A stretch of 64,000 nt of DNA from positions 1 through 64,000 of the forward strand of contig JAUMTV010000002.1 of the NCBI GenBank assembly GCA_030531025.1, read 5' to 3'. The notes under the pieces were generated by a model, which was given only the letters and a program-made list of their open reading frames with translations, was not told the DNA's origin and searched no databases. Source of the DNA: Turicibacter sp. (GTDB lineage Bacteria > Bacillota > Bacilli > MOL361 > Turicibacteraceae). A program made the position numbers and the translations under genes. The stretch's first letter is position 1. Each line of letters opens with the position of its first letter. Positions 52,926 through 62,133 of the stretch are shown in pieces.

Positions 52926-53933
52926 ATGGGATTAATAATGGCAAGGGCTAATTTTAATGAGGTATTACAAGAATTAGCAAAAAAATATGTAATTTATGCA
53001 CCAAAAAAGTATCAAGGAGAAGGAACATTTTCAGATACTGATCGTGTTCGTTATGGAACGATTACACAAGTTGAAGAAATTGAATTTAATGAAAAATCAA
53101 GTTTCTCATATAAAGAAGTTTTATTACCAATTACTCAAACATTATTCTTTTTTACAGAAACAGAAGTAAAGGAAGCTTCAATGAATGAGCAAAATTTATT
53201 AATTTTCTTACGAAGCTGTGATTTACATGCCGTTCGTCGTTTAGATGAAATCTATTTAAGAAATGGATTTGAGGATATTTATTATAAGAAATTCCGTGAA
53301 AAAGCTAAATTTGTTGTCATGGGATGTGAAAAAAGCTTTAATAATTGTTTCTGTGTCGATATGGGAACAAATCAAACAGATGAGTATGATGCGTATATTC
53401 ATTTAGAAGACAGTCAAGTTGCATTTGATATTAAATGTGAGGAGTTATTATTAGATGCGATGATTACGTCATGCGAGATGACTGAAGTCACACCAAAATT
53501 TGTGACGGAAAATTCAGTTCATGTTGAAATTCCTGAGAAATTAGATTTACGAATCATTTACTCTGACATGTGGGAAGAGTACAGTGAGCGCTGTATTGCT
53601 TGTGGTCGTTGTAACTTTGTGTGTCCAACATGTACATGTTTTACGATGCAAGATATTTTCTATCAAGATAATCACAAATGTGGAGAGCGACGTCGTGTAT
53701 GGGCATCATGTCAAGTAAATGGGTATACAGACATGGCTGGTGGACATAAATTCCGTGAAAATAAAGGACAACGCATGCGCTTTAAAGTGATGCATAAAAT
53801 TTACGATTTCAAAAAACGTAATGGATATCACATGTGTGTTGGCTGTGGGCGTTGTGACGATGTTTGTCCTGAATATATTTCGTTCTCAAACTGCATTAAT
53901 AAATTAGGAAAAGCAATGGATGAGGTGGAGTAA
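52926..53933 (+). CDS. asrA: Anaerobic sulfite reductase subunit A (electron-transfer Fe-S protein)
   Basis: A 335-residue AsrA. The first ~220 residues are the AsrA-specific domain (FLRSCDLHAVRRLDEIYLRNG, VVMGCEKSFNNCFCVD). Two [4Fe-4S] motifs follow: CIACGRCNFVCPTCTC and CVGCGRCDDVCPEYI. It relays electrons from NADH via AsrB to AsrC for six-electron reduction of sulfite to sulfide. ATG 52926 with GAGG nine bases upstream; the ATG at 52911 lies in the SD. asrB starts in its stop codon. Confidence 0.93.
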   Translation: MGLIMARANFNEVLQELAKKYVIYAPKKYQGEGTFSDTDRVRYGTITQVEEIEFNEKSSFSYKEVLLPITQTLFFFTETEVKEASMNEQNLLIFLRSCDLHAVRRLDEIYLRNGFEDIYYKKFREKAKFVVMGCEKSFNNCFCVDMGTNQTDEYDAYIHLEDSQVAFDIKCEELLLDAMITSCEMTEVTPKFVTENSVHVEIPEKLDLRIIYSDMWEEYSERCIACGRCNFVCPTCTCFTMQDIFYQDNHKCGERRRVWASCQVNGYTDMAGGHKFRENKGQRMRFKVMHKIYDFKKRNGYHMCVGCGRCDDVCPEYISFSNCINKLGKAMDEVE

Positions 53934-54727
53934 TGACAAAGAATGAATACATCCCATTTTTATCAGAAATTAAAGAGGTTATTCAGCATACAGATATTGA
54001 GTATACATTCCGAATGGCTTATGAGGGAGACGTAAAGCCAGGTCAATTTTTTGAAGTGTCTATTCCTAAATACGGGGAAGCACCGATCTCTGTTAGTGGT
54101 ATTGGAGAAGACTTTGTTGATTTAACAATCCGTAAGGTTGGAAAAGTTACAAATGAAATTTTCAATCACTATCAAGGACAGCATTTATTCTTACGTGGTC
54201 CGTACGGAAACGGATTTGACGTTAAAAATTATGAAGGAAAAGAATTAATTGTAGTAGCTGGAGGAACAGGATTATCTCCAGTTCGTGGTGTTGTTGATTA
54301 TTTTGCGATGGATCCAAGTCGTTCAAATGGATTTACTTTAATTACTGGATTCAAATCACCTGAAGATGTATTATTTAAATCTGATTTAGCTAAATGGCAA
54401 GAAACATCAACTGTAATTTTAACAGTAGATAAAGCTGAAGAAGGTTACGAAGGACATGTTGGGTTAGTCACAAAGTTTATTCCTGAGTTACCGATTAAAA
54501 ACTTAGAGGACGTACAAGTTATCGTAGTTGGACCTCCAATGATGATGCATTTCACTGTACAAGAATTCTTAAAACGTGGAATTGCTGAACAAAACATTTG
54601 GATTTCTCAAGAGCGTAAAATGTGCTGTGGAATTGGTAAATGCGGTCACTGTAAAATTGATGATACTTACATTTGTTTAGAAGGGCCAGTATTTAATTAC
54701 ACTAAAGGGAAAGATTTAATCGACTAA
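53933..54727 (+). CDS. asrB: Anaerobic sulfite reductase subunit B (FAD/NAD reductase)
   Basis: A 264-residue ferredoxin-NADP reductase-like subunit. The FAD-binding barrel has DLTIRKVGKVTNEIF, the NAD domain VVAGGTGLSPVRGVVDYF and VVGPPMMMHF, and the C-terminal [2Fe-2S] Cys cluster RKMCCGIGKCGHC...YICLEGPVF. It oxidises NADH and passes electrons to AsrA. One-base overlap with asrA, 13-base gap to asrC. Confidence 0.93.
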   Translation: MTKNEYIPFLSEIKEVIQHTDIEYTFRMAYEGDVKPGQFFEVSIPKYGEAPISVSGIGEDFVDLTIRKVGKVTNEIFNHYQGQHLFLRGPYGNGFDVKNYEGKELIVVAGGTGLSPVRGVVDYFAMDPSRSNGFTLITGFKSPEDVLFKSDLAKWQETSTVILTVDKAEEGYEGHVGLVTKFIPELPIKNLEDVQVIVVGPPMMMHFTVQEFLKRGIAEQNIWISQERKMCCGIGKCGHCKIDDTYICLEGPVFNYTKGKDLID

Positions 54728-54740
54728 GGAGAGTGACGTC

Positions 54741-55712
54741 ATGGATGTGAATACTAAGCTTTTAAAGAAAAATGCGTTTCGTGTGACGAAACATCGTGGA
54801 ATTACAGCTTCTCGAGTTAGGGTCCCTGGTGGAGCACTTCAAGCTGAATATCTATTAAAAATCTATGAAATAGCCAATACTTATGGAAATGGTGCTGTGC
54901 ATATCACGACTCGACAAGGATTTGAGATTCCTGGAATTAAATTTGAAGATATTCCAAAAGTCAATGAATTATTACAGCCGATCATTGAAGGATTAGATAT
55001 TAATCAAGAAGTTCCAGGTAAAGGATATACAGCAGCGGGAACACGAAATGTATCAGCTTGTATAGGTAATAATGTGTGTCCATTTGCGAACTACAATACG
55101 ACAAACTTTGCAAAGCGTATTGAAAAAGCAATTTTCCCTAATGATTTACACTTTAAAATTGCTTTAACAGGATGTCCAAATGATTGTATTAAAGCACGTA
55201 TGCATGACTTTGGAATTATTGGGATGACCAAACCTCAATATGACAAAGATCGTTGTGTTTCGTGTGGGGCTTGTGTTCGTGCCTGTAAGAAAAAAGCAAC
55301 AGGTGCTTTATCATTTGTGAACTATAAAGTTGAACGTGATCATTCAAAATGTATCGGATGTGGAGAATGTGTGATTAACTGCCCAACAGCTGCATGGACA
55401 CGTAGTAAAGAAAAGTATTATCGATTAGCGATTATGGGACGTACAGGTAAGAAAAATCCACGTTTAGGTGAAGACTTTATTGTTTGGGCAGATGAGGATA
55501 GCATTATTAAAATTATCCAAAATACATATAAGTATGTAACAGAGTATATCGCAAAAGATGCACCTGGTGGAAAAGAACACATTGGTTATATCGTGGATCG
55601 TACAGGATTCATGGAGTTTAAAAAATGGGTACTTGAAGATGTTAACTTAGGTGAAGATGCGATTGTTAAGCATAATATTTACTGGAGTGGGATTCGCTAC
55701 GTTCAAAATTAA
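54741..55712 (+). CDS. asrC: Anaerobic sulfite reductase subunit C (sirohaem catalytic subunit)
   Basis: A 323-residue dissimilatory-type sulfite reductase. Sirohaem/[4Fe-4S] Cys are in SACIGNNVCPFA and LTGCPNDCIKA, and an inserted ferredoxin domain holds CVSCGACVRACKK and CIGCGECVINCPT. Ferredoxin-like half VHITTRQGFEIPG contacts the substrate. It reduces sulfite to sulfide as an anaerobic electron sink. SD AAGGAGAG. Confidence 0.94.
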   Translation: MDVNTKLLKKNAFRVTKHRGITASRVRVPGGALQAEYLLKIYEIANTYGNGAVHITTRQGFEIPGIKFEDIPKVNELLQPIIEGLDINQEVPGKGYTAAGTRNVSACIGNNVCPFANYNTTNFAKRIEKAIFPNDLHFKIALTGCPNDCIKARMHDFGIIGMTKPQYDKDRCVSCGACVRACKKKATGALSFVNYKVERDHSKCIGCGECVINCPTAAWTRSKEKYYRLAIMGRTGKKNPRLGEDFIVWADEDSIIKIIQNTYKYVTEYIAKDAPGGKEHIGYIVDRTGFMEFKKWVLEDVNLGEDAIVKHNIYWSGIRYVQN

Positions 55713-55752
55713 TTTAAATTAGTTAATTTAGGAAGCACTTTAGATTCATCAA

Positions 55753-55778
55753 AATAGTAAAGGTTATGCGCTACTATT
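55753..55778 (+). other. Small hairpin before the molybdoenzyme SD
   Basis: AATAGTA (55753-55759)/TACTATT (55772-55778) with a 12-base loop, two bases before SD AAAGGAG, in the 80-base gap after asrC. No T tract; possible processing site. No separate promoter was recognised. Confidence 0.45.
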
Positions 55779-55792
55779 GAAAGGAGATACTT

Positions 55793-57880
55793 ATGAAAAA
55801 AGTACAATCGACATGTAATTATTGTTCATTAGCTTGTAATATCGATTACATCGTAGAAGAGAACAAAATTGTAAAAGTCATTCCAACAAAACAATATCCA
55901 GTTAATAATGGATTCTCATGTATTAAAGGATTAAATTTAGATAAACAGCACTCAGTTTATAAAGCAAATCCATTACCACGTATTAAAAAAGAAGATGGAA
56001 CATTTGAGCATGTTTCATGGAATGAAGCTTTTACTTACACAGCCAATAAATTAAAAGAAATCCATGAACAATATGGTCCAGAAAGTATTGCCGGAATCAG
56101 TACGGGACAATTAACGCTAGAAGAAATGGCGTTATACGGACATGTCATGCGTAACTTCTTAAAAGCCAATGTAGATGGAAATACACGTTTATGTATGGCG
56201 ACGAGTGTTGTAGCTCATAAACAAAGTTTTGGATTTGACGCCCCACCATATACATTAAATGATTTAGAATTATCAGATACAATCATTTTAATTGGAGCAA
56301 ATCCAGTGGTTGCTCATCCAATTCTTTGGGGACGTATTAAAGCGAACAAAATTGAAGGTAAAAAAGTGATTGTCATTGATCCACGTTATACAGAAACAGC
56401 AAAACGTGCCGATCACTTCTATCGTTTAAAAGCAAAATCTGATTTAACGTTATTATATACATTAGCTCATGTATTAATTGAAAAAAATTGGATTGATGCA
56501 ACATACATTGAAAACCATACAGAAAAGTTTGAAGAATTCAAAACATTTGTTAAAGAGTTTACATTAGATAAAGTTGAAGAGAAAACAAACTTAACAGCTG
56601 AACAAGTATTAGAATTAGCAACAATGATTCATGAAGGAAAAGCTGTTTCGCTTTGGTGGACAATGGGAATTAACCAAGGATATGAAGCGGTGCGTAATGC
56701 GCAAGCCATTATCAATATTGCTTTAATGACAGGAAATATGGGTCGTCCTGGTACAGGTGCTAACTCAATTACTGGTCAAAGTAATGCCATGGGATCACGT
56801 TTATTCAGTAATACAGCTGGTTTATACGGTGGTGGAGATTATGATAATCCAGTTCGTCGTCAAGCAGTAGCAGAAGCACTAGGAATGGACGAATCATGGT
56901 TACCTGCTAAACCAACGTTACCATACAATGCGATTATCGAAAAAATTAATGCTGGAGAAATTAAAGCATTATGGGTTCTTTGTACAAATCCACGTCACTC
57001 ATGGATTAATAATGAAACATTTAAAGAAGCAATGGATAAATTAGATTTATTCATCGTTCAAGATATTTATGATGATACAGATAGCTCAGAAGATTGTAGT
57101 GTTTTCTTCCCAGTTGTACCTGGAACGAAAAAAGAAGGAACATTAATCAATACGGAACGTCGTTTATCTGCTGTACGCCCGGCTTTATTAATGGAAGAAA
57201 ATGAAATGACTGATTTCAATGTTATTTTAAATGTTGGTAAAGCACTTGGAATGGGTGACTTACTTGATGGATGGAAAACACCTCAAGAAGTCTTTGAAAA
57301 AATGAAAAAATGTTCAAAAGGAATGCCGTGTGATATTACAGGTGTTGATTATAATGCTTTAGTGGATTCAAAAGGAATTCAATGGCCATTTAAAGAAGGC
57401 GACACTTTAACAGAAAATGAGCGCCGTTTATTTGAAGATGGACAATTCTATACACCAAGTAAAAAAGCTCAATTTATGTTTGAAGCTGTTACAGAAAATC
57501 CATTACAATTAACTGAAGAATTCCCATATGTTTTCAATACAGGACGTGGAACAGTCGGTCAATGGCATACACAAACACGTACACGTGAAATTGCTTTTGT
57601 TAATGATGCAGTTTCACACGTTGCATATGTTCACATCAATGAAGAGTTAGCGAAAGATTTAGGAATTAAGCATCAAGAAATGATTGAAATTACATCAATT
57701 AATGGTGTAACACGTCGTTTCATGGCGATGGTTTCAGATACAGTGGCATACAACGAATTATTTGCTCCAATTCACTATATTGAGACAAATGCCTTAACAC
57801 CATCTGTTTATGATCCATATTCAAAAGAACCTTCATATAAGAGTACACCAGTACAAATTAATAAATTGAAAGGGGCTTAA
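55793..57880 (+). CDS. Molybdopterin oxidoreductase, NarB/NasA-like (probable nitrate reductase)
   Basis: A 695-residue cytosolic bis-MGD enzyme. The [4Fe-4S] site is Cys8-x2-Cys11-x3-Cys15-x27-Cys43. The Mo ligand is predicted as Cys134 in NTRLCMATSVVAHKQSFG. GANPVVAHPILWGRI and GMGINQ/TGNMGRPGTGANSITGQSNAMG are characteristic of assimilatory-type NarB/NasA and periplasmic-type NapA, closer to them than to formate dehydrogenases. There is no Tat signal, so it acts in the cytosol. Downstream ferredoxin and NADH/FAD genes would feed it. An S-oxoanion substrate remains possible given the asr neighbours. Confidence 0.82.
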   Translation: MKKVQSTCNYCSLACNIDYIVEENKIVKVIPTKQYPVNNGFSCIKGLNLDKQHSVYKANPLPRIKKEDGTFEHVSWNEAFTYTANKLKEIHEQYGPESIAGISTGQLTLEEMALYGHVMRNFLKANVDGNTRLCMATSVVAHKQSFGFDAPPYTLNDLELSDTIILIGANPVVAHPILWGRIKANKIEGKKVIVIDPRYTETAKRADHFYRLKAKSDLTLLYTLAHVLIEKNWIDATYIENHTEKFEEFKTFVKEFTLDKVEEKTNLTAEQVLELATMIHEGKAVSLWWTMGINQGYEAVRNAQAIINIALMTGNMGRPGTGANSITGQSNAMGSRLFSNTAGLYGGGDYDNPVRRQAVAEALGMDESWLPAKPTLPYNAIIEKINAGEIKALWVLCTNPRHSWINNETFKEAMDKLDLFIVQDIYDDTDSSEDCSVFFPVVPGTKKEGTLINTERRLSAVRPALLMEENEMTDFNVILNVGKALGMGDLLDGWKTPQEVFEKMKKCSKGMPCDITGVDYNALVDSKGIQWPFKEGDTLTENERRLFEDGQFYTPSKKAQFMFEAVTENPLQLTEEFPYVFNTGRGTVGQWHTQTRTREIAFVNDAVSHVAYVHINEELAKDLGIKHQEMIEITSINGVTRRFMAMVSDTVAYNELFAPIHYIETNALTPSVYDPYSKEPSYKSTPVQINKLKGA

Positions 57881-57881
57881 T

Positions 57882-58292
57882 ATGAAACGTATTAAGATTG
57901 ATAGAAGTAAATGTATTAGTTGTTTAACTTGTGTCACAGCTTGTGTCGTGTCTCACGAAAGCTGTGATTCAAGAAACCGTGTGGTTGTTGATAGCGAGGG
58001 AAAAAATTCACCGATTTTCTGTCGTCATTGTGATTTGCCTGAATGTGTTTATACATGTATGACAGGTGCAATGTCTAAAGATAAAGAAACTGGTTATGTT
58101 CAATATGATGGAACACGTTGTGCAAGTTGCTATATGTGTATCATGGCATGTCCTTATGGGGTTTTAAAAGCAGATCGCTTAAAACAAAAATATATTATGA
58201 AATGTGATATGTGTACATCACATGATGCAAAAACTCCACAATGTGTGGCGAACTGCCCAATGGAAGCTATTACACTTGAGGAGGTAAAGTAA
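57882..58292 (+). CDS. Poly-[4Fe-4S] ferredoxin-type electron transfer protein
   Basis: A 136-residue HycB/DmsB/CooF-like subunit with four Cys-rich motifs: CISCLTCVTAC, CRHCDLPECVYTC, CASCYMCIMACPYG and CDMCTSHD...CVANCP. This is enough for up to four [4Fe-4S] clusters. It would pass electrons to the molybdoenzyme encoded just upstream (1-base gap). SD AAAGGGGC. Confidence 0.9.
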   Translation: MKRIKIDRSKCISCLTCVTACVVSHESCDSRNRVVVDSEGKNSPIFCRHCDLPECVYTCMTGAMSKDKETGYVQYDGTRCASCYMCIMACPYGVLKADRLKQKYIMKCDMCTSHDAKTPQCVANCPMEAITLEEVK

Positions 58293-58293
58293 G

Positions 58294-59526
58294 ATGAATT
58301 ATGTAGTTGTAGGTGCCTCAGCAGCAGGAGTCAATGGAGTTAAATATATTCGTCAACTAGAACCGGATGCAAATATTACCTTAATTTCAAAGGATGAGCA
58401 TATTTATTCACGTTGTATTTTACATCATTACTTAGAAGGAATTCGCGATATTAAAGCGTTAGAATTCGTAGAAGATGGATTTATTGAAAAAAATAATATT
58501 AACTGGATTAAAGGGGTTGCGGTTGAAAAAATCGAACCAAAACAAAAAGAATTAATTTTATCTGATGGACGTACGGTGTCATATGACAAAGTCTTATTAG
58601 CAACAGGTGCATCAACCTTCTTCCCACCAGTTAAAAACTTAAATGATGCAAAAAATGTCTTTGGATTAAGAAACTTAGATGATGCGATTGAAATTAAAGA
58701 AAAAGCTCAATATGCAAAAAACATCGTCGTGATGGGAGCCGGACTTGTTGGAATTGATGCTTTAACGGGATTATTACATTATGGAAAGAATTTAACATTA
58801 GTTGAGTTCAAAGGACATATGTTATCAATTCAGTTAGATAAACGTGCAGCTAAAACATATCAAGATGCGTTTACAAATGAGGGAGTAACGCAATATTATG
58901 ATACAGCCGTTCAAGAAGTGATCATGGATGAAACAGGGGCTGTCAAAGCATTAGCTTTATCGAATGGATTAATTATCGACTGTGACTTCTTAATCGTCGC
59001 AACAGGTGTCCGTTCAAATGTCGCTTTCTTACAAGATAGTGGAATTGAATGCGATCGTTTCGGATTAATCTTTGATGAGTATGGACGCACAAGTGATGAG
59101 TCTGTTTACGGTGCAGGAGACATTTCAGGACGTAATCCAATTTGGCCAGCTGCTGTAAAAGAAGCAATTATCGCAGCAACAAATATGTGTGGACATAAAC
59201 GTGAATTAACTGATTTCTTTGCAAGTAAATCAACCATGAATTTCTTACATATTCCAACAATGTCACTTGGAACACCAGAACCAGCTGATGAAACTTATAA
59301 AGTTGAAATTGAAGAAGACGGGCAAGGAAACTATAAAAAAATTATTCATAAAGACGGTGTCATTTATGGAGCTCTTATTCAAGGAGACTTATCATATAGT
59401 GGTGTGTTAACGCAGTTAATTAGAGAAAAGATTAATATTGATCAGGTTGAAAAATCAATCTTTAAAATCGATTATTCTGATTTCTTCCACTTAACAGATA
59501 ACTGCCAATTTACATACAATGATTAA
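58294..59526 (+). CDS. FAD-dependent pyridine nucleotide-disulfide oxidoreductase family protein
   Basis: A 410-residue NADH:acceptor oxidoreductase of the NirB/rubredoxin-reductase/NADH oxidase type. FAD motif VVGASAAG (5-12), Cys in SRCILHHYLEG (about 39), second Rossmann motif MGAGLVGIDA (about 150), ATGVRSN and SVYGAGDIS near the FAD. A ~90-residue C-terminal domain follows. It probably supplies NADH electrons to the ferredoxin and molybdoenzyme, like the NADH oxidase-like gene in clostridial nar clusters. 1-base gap after the ferredoxin gene. Confidence 0.87.
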   Translation: MNYVVVGASAAGVNGVKYIRQLEPDANITLISKDEHIYSRCILHHYLEGIRDIKALEFVEDGFIEKNNINWIKGVAVEKIEPKQKELILSDGRTVSYDKVLLATGASTFFPPVKNLNDAKNVFGLRNLDDAIEIKEKAQYAKNIVVMGAGLVGIDALTGLLHYGKNLTLVEFKGHMLSIQLDKRAAKTYQDAFTNEGVTQYYDTAVQEVIMDETGAVKALALSNGLIIDCDFLIVATGVRSNVAFLQDSGIECDRFGLIFDEYGRTSDESVYGAGDISGRNPIWPAAVKEAIIAATNMCGHKRELTDFFASKSTMNFLHIPTMSLGTPEPADETYKVEIEEDGQGNYKKIIHKDGVIYGALIQGDLSYSGVLTQLIREKINIDQVEKSIFKIDYSDFFHLTDNCQFTYND

Positions 59527-59551
59527 TTGACACGAGGAGAGAAATTGACTG

Positions 59552-60493
59552 ATGAAAACTTTTTTAAAAAAGATTGCTAACTTACCGGTTGGAGCAATTG
59601 CAACGATGGTAGGGCTAGCAACACTTTCTAATGTGTATGCCTCATTAGGATATTTAGGAATTAAACATTTGACAATGTTTGCAGGAATTTTAGTATGGGC
59701 AGCAGCGTTCTTAAAATTAACCGTTCATTTCCAAACATTTAAAAAAGAATATGCAAATGTTGTTCCAGCAAGTTTATATGCGACATTTACGATGTTAACG
59801 ATGATTTTAGGGAGCTATATCTTTACTTATTCTCCTGCTATCGGTAAAGGAATCTGGTTAACAGGTGTTGTGTTACATTTCATTCATATTTTAATTTTCA
59901 CGTATCGAAATGTGATTAAAGGTGTAAATAAAGACACATTTGTTCCAACATGGTTTGTCACTTATAATGGATTCTTAGTTTCTGCGGTAGTCGGAACAGG
60001 TATGAATATGCCAGGCTTATTAAAAATGATTGCTATTTATGGAATCATTGTTTTCCTAACGATTATTCCATTCATGATCGTTCGCATGATTCGTCGTCCA
60101 TTACCAGCGCCATTAACTCAAACAGCAGCAATTTTATTAGCACCAAGTAGCTTATGTTTAGTTGCTTACTTAAATGCTTTTGCTAATCCAAATGCAATCG
60201 TTGTTTATGGATTATATGCAGCTATATTTGCGACATTAATCTTCATACTAATTAATATTCCTAAATTCTTTAAGTTTGAATTCCATCCTGGTTTTGCAGC
60301 ATTAACGTTCCCATTAGCGATTGGTGTCGTTGCATCAACAAAAATGGCTGGATATTTAACAGCACAAGGATTTGAAGGATTCGGATTATTTGTGAAAGAA
60401 GTTTCAGGAATCCAGTTATATGCGACAACGATTATTATTGGATTTGTTGCTTATAACTTTGTTCGTCTATTAGTTCGTTCATATCAAAAATAA
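59552..60493 (+). CDS. TDT family transporter (TehA/SLAC1/Ssu1-like anion channel)
   Basis: A 313-residue membrane protein with ten predicted helices. The family-typical opening is LPVGAIATMVGLATLSNVY, with LKLTVHF and a central conserved FVPTWFVTYNGF. The TDT family includes tellurite-resistance TehA, plant nitrate/chloride channel SLAC1 and the yeast sulfite pump Ssu1. Context fits nitrite, nitrate or sulfite movement. SD GAGGAG 12 bases upstream. Last gene of the island. Confidence 0.85.
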   Translation: MKTFLKKIANLPVGAIATMVGLATLSNVYASLGYLGIKHLTMFAGILVWAAAFLKLTVHFQTFKKEYANVVPASLYATFTMLTMILGSYIFTYSPAIGKGIWLTGVVLHFIHILIFTYRNVIKGVNKDTFVPTWFVTYNGFLVSAVVGTGMNMPGLLKMIAIYGIIVFLTIIPFMIVRMIRRPLPAPLTQTAAILLAPSSLCLVAYLNAFANPNAIVVYGLYAAIFATLIFILINIPKFFKFEFHPGFAALTFPLAIGVVASTKMAGYLTAQGFEGFGLFVKEVSGIQLYATTIIIGFVAYNFVRLLVRSYQK

Positions 60494-60543
60494 ATGATAC
60501 TATTTTTTAGTTCAAATATTAGAAGCATTAAATAAAAACTAGT

Positions 60544-60585
60544 AAAGCCAATTGACCTTCATTGAAGAGATCAATTGGCTTTTAA
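60544..60585 (+). terminator. Terminator of the respiratory island
   Basis: Stem AAAGCCAATTGA/TCAATTGGCTTT with a 15-base loop that can pair further. The remaining 60586-60800 contains nothing recognisable. Confidence 0.85.
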
Positions 60586-60805
60586 ATTGGATTCAAATAA
60601 GCAGAGTCATTGTTATGACCTCATTCATACACGTATCCACAAAGGATTTTGTGATTCGAATATTTTTGGACAGGTATTAAGTTGAAATTGAATGAACGCA
60701 TAGAAAGCATTTATAGATTATAAGTAAAGCAGCCACAGATTTATTAGTAATTGAATATACTATAAAGACCTTAGAATAATCATCAAGAAAAAGTAGGAAG
60801 AGAGA

Positions 60806-60844
60806 GGAGGATTTACGATTAGTTATACATCGTAAAAAGTTATG
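60806..60844 (+). promoter_or_regulatory. SD - hairpin - start arrangement of the small tail-anchored gene
   Basis: GGAGG (60806-60810) is 31 bases before ATG 60842. TTTACGAT (60812-60819) and ATCGTAAA (60829-60836) form a perfect 8-bp stem with a 9-base loop. Folding leaves a six-base SD spacing. An in-frame TAA at 60833-60835 excludes an upstream start. Confidence 0.7.
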
Positions 60845-61072
60845 TTGATTATTGAACCAACTTTAGAAGAAGATGAATTTTTAGAAGATGATAATGATAA
60901 CCCATCACAAGTTACTCAGTTAAATGATCAGCTGACACAGCAAAATCAGCAAACACAAACGACACAAAACAGTGGAAGTTGGTACAGTGGAAGTGCTTTC
61001 GCTGGGATGTTAGTGGTTGTTTTATTTGTTGTTTGGGCATTATATAAAATGGGATGTCTTGGACATGATTGA
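60842..61072 (+). CDS. Small acidic tail-anchored membrane protein
   Basis: A 76-residue protein: acidic first 20 residues (EEDEFLEDDNDN), a Gln/Thr-rich linker (about 21-44) and a C-terminal membrane helix (about 53-69) ending KMGCLGHD. No recognised family; the tail faintly resembles small YjcZ-like sporulation proteins. The SD lies far upstream behind a hairpin (see 60806-60844). The strong terminator after it supports it as a real gene. Confidence 0.68.
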   Translation: MLIIEPTLEEDEFLEDDNDNPSQVTQLNDQLTQQNQQTQTTQNSGSWYSGSAFAGMLVVVLFVVWALYKMGCLGHD

Positions 61073-61074
61073 AA

Positions 61075-61109
61075 AAAGAATGTTCTTCATTGTTGAAGAG
61101 CATTCTTTT
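61075..61109. terminator. Bidirectional terminator overlapping the threonine aldolase end
   Basis: Stem AAAGAATG...CTTCA/TGAAG...CATTCTTT; the aldolase stop (61087-61089) lies inside the hairpin. Confidence 0.85.
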
Positions 61110-62133
61110 CTTTAAATTGAATAATTGAACTGAGCAATTCGTAAATATCTTGTCTCGTTGTCACATAGGACGTAATTAAGCGAACAACTGAATGTGTTTC
61201 GTTATAGCTTTCCCAGACTAAAAAGTTAAATCGTTTGTGAAGATAGTCAATTAATGAATTAGGGAAAATTGGAAATAATTGATTTGTCTCAGTCTCGACT
61301 AAAAAGGAGAAGTTGAGTGTTTTTAACCCTTCTTTTAAGAGATTAGCCATCTCATTAGCTTCTTGACCAATAGTAAAATAGAGGTTATGTTTGAAAAGCT
61401 CAATAAATTGAATTCCAAGTAAGCGGCCTTTAGCTAAGAGCGCTCCTTTTTGTTTCATACTTAAATAAAATTGATGTTGAAGTGTTTGATTATTAATGAC
61501 AAGTGCTTCTCCAAAGAGTGCACCATTTTTTGTTCCTCCAATATAAAAGGCATCCGTCAGACGAGCATAATCTGAAAGTTCGATGGTATTTGAAGAAGCC
61601 GTGAGAGCAGACCCTAATCTAGCGCCATCAAGATAGAGATAGATTCCATTTTTATGACAGAAGTTAAAAAGGGATTCAAGTTCCTCTTTAGAGTATAACG
61701 TGCCAAGTTCAGTTGGATTTGAAATATATAATAGCTTAGGTTCTACCATATGGACTCCATGATGAGAGGTATATGTTTTTTCAAGCATATCTAAGCTGAC
61801 TTTTCCATCATGACTCATCATTTCAATGACTTTATGCCCAGTCGCTTCAATTGCTCCTGTTTCATTGAAAGCGATATGTCCAGTAGAAACTGACATAACA
61901 GCTTGATAAGGACGAAGTGCATGAGAAATAAAAGTTAAATTTGTTTTTGTTCCTCCAACTAAAAAGTAAATATCAGATTTGACGGAGTTCAGATGATGTT
62001 GAATATATTGTTTAGCAAGAGCACAGTACCAATCCGTACTATAACCTTGTGTTTGAACATTGTTTGTTTCCTTTAAGGCAGTTAATATGTCTGGATGAGC
62101 GCCATCAGCATAATCAATCTGAAAATTAATCAT
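61087..62133 (-). CDS. Low-specificity threonine aldolase-like PLP enzyme
   Basis: A 348-residue fold-type I PLP enzyme of the threonine aldolase/beta-eliminating lyase family: DYADGAHPDIL, FLVGGTKTNLTFI, HIAFNETGAIEATGHKV, then YLDGARLGSAL (cofactor Asp) and the PLP Lys in FYIGGTKNGALFGE. It would cleave threonine or allo-threonine to glycine and acetaldehyde. An alcohol dehydrogenase gene lies upstream in the same direction, which could reduce that aldehyde, but a terminator separates them. SD AAAGGAGG is separated from the ATG by a hairpin. Confidence 0.87.
   Translation of the reverse strand: MINFQIDYADGAHPDILTALKETNNVQTQGYSTDWYCALAKQYIQHHLNSVKSDIYFLVGGTKTNLTFISHALRPYQAVMSVSTGHIAFNETGAIEATGHKVIEMMSHDGKVSLDMLEKTYTSHHGVHMVEPKLLYISNPTELGTLYSKEELESLFNFCHKNGIYLYLDGARLGSALTASSNTIELSDYARLTDAFYIGGTKNGALFGEALVINNQTLQHQFYLSMKQKGALLAKGRLLGIQFIELFKHNLYFTIGQEANEMANLLKEGLKTLNFSFLVETETNQLFPIFPNSLIDYLHKRFNFLVWESYNETHSVVRLITSYVTTRQDIYELLSSIIQFKEKNALQQ

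Noticed and set aside
60494..60805. Search for a gene or RNA in the gap before the small tail-anchored protein
   Set aside because: Only the terminator at 60544-60585 could be supported.
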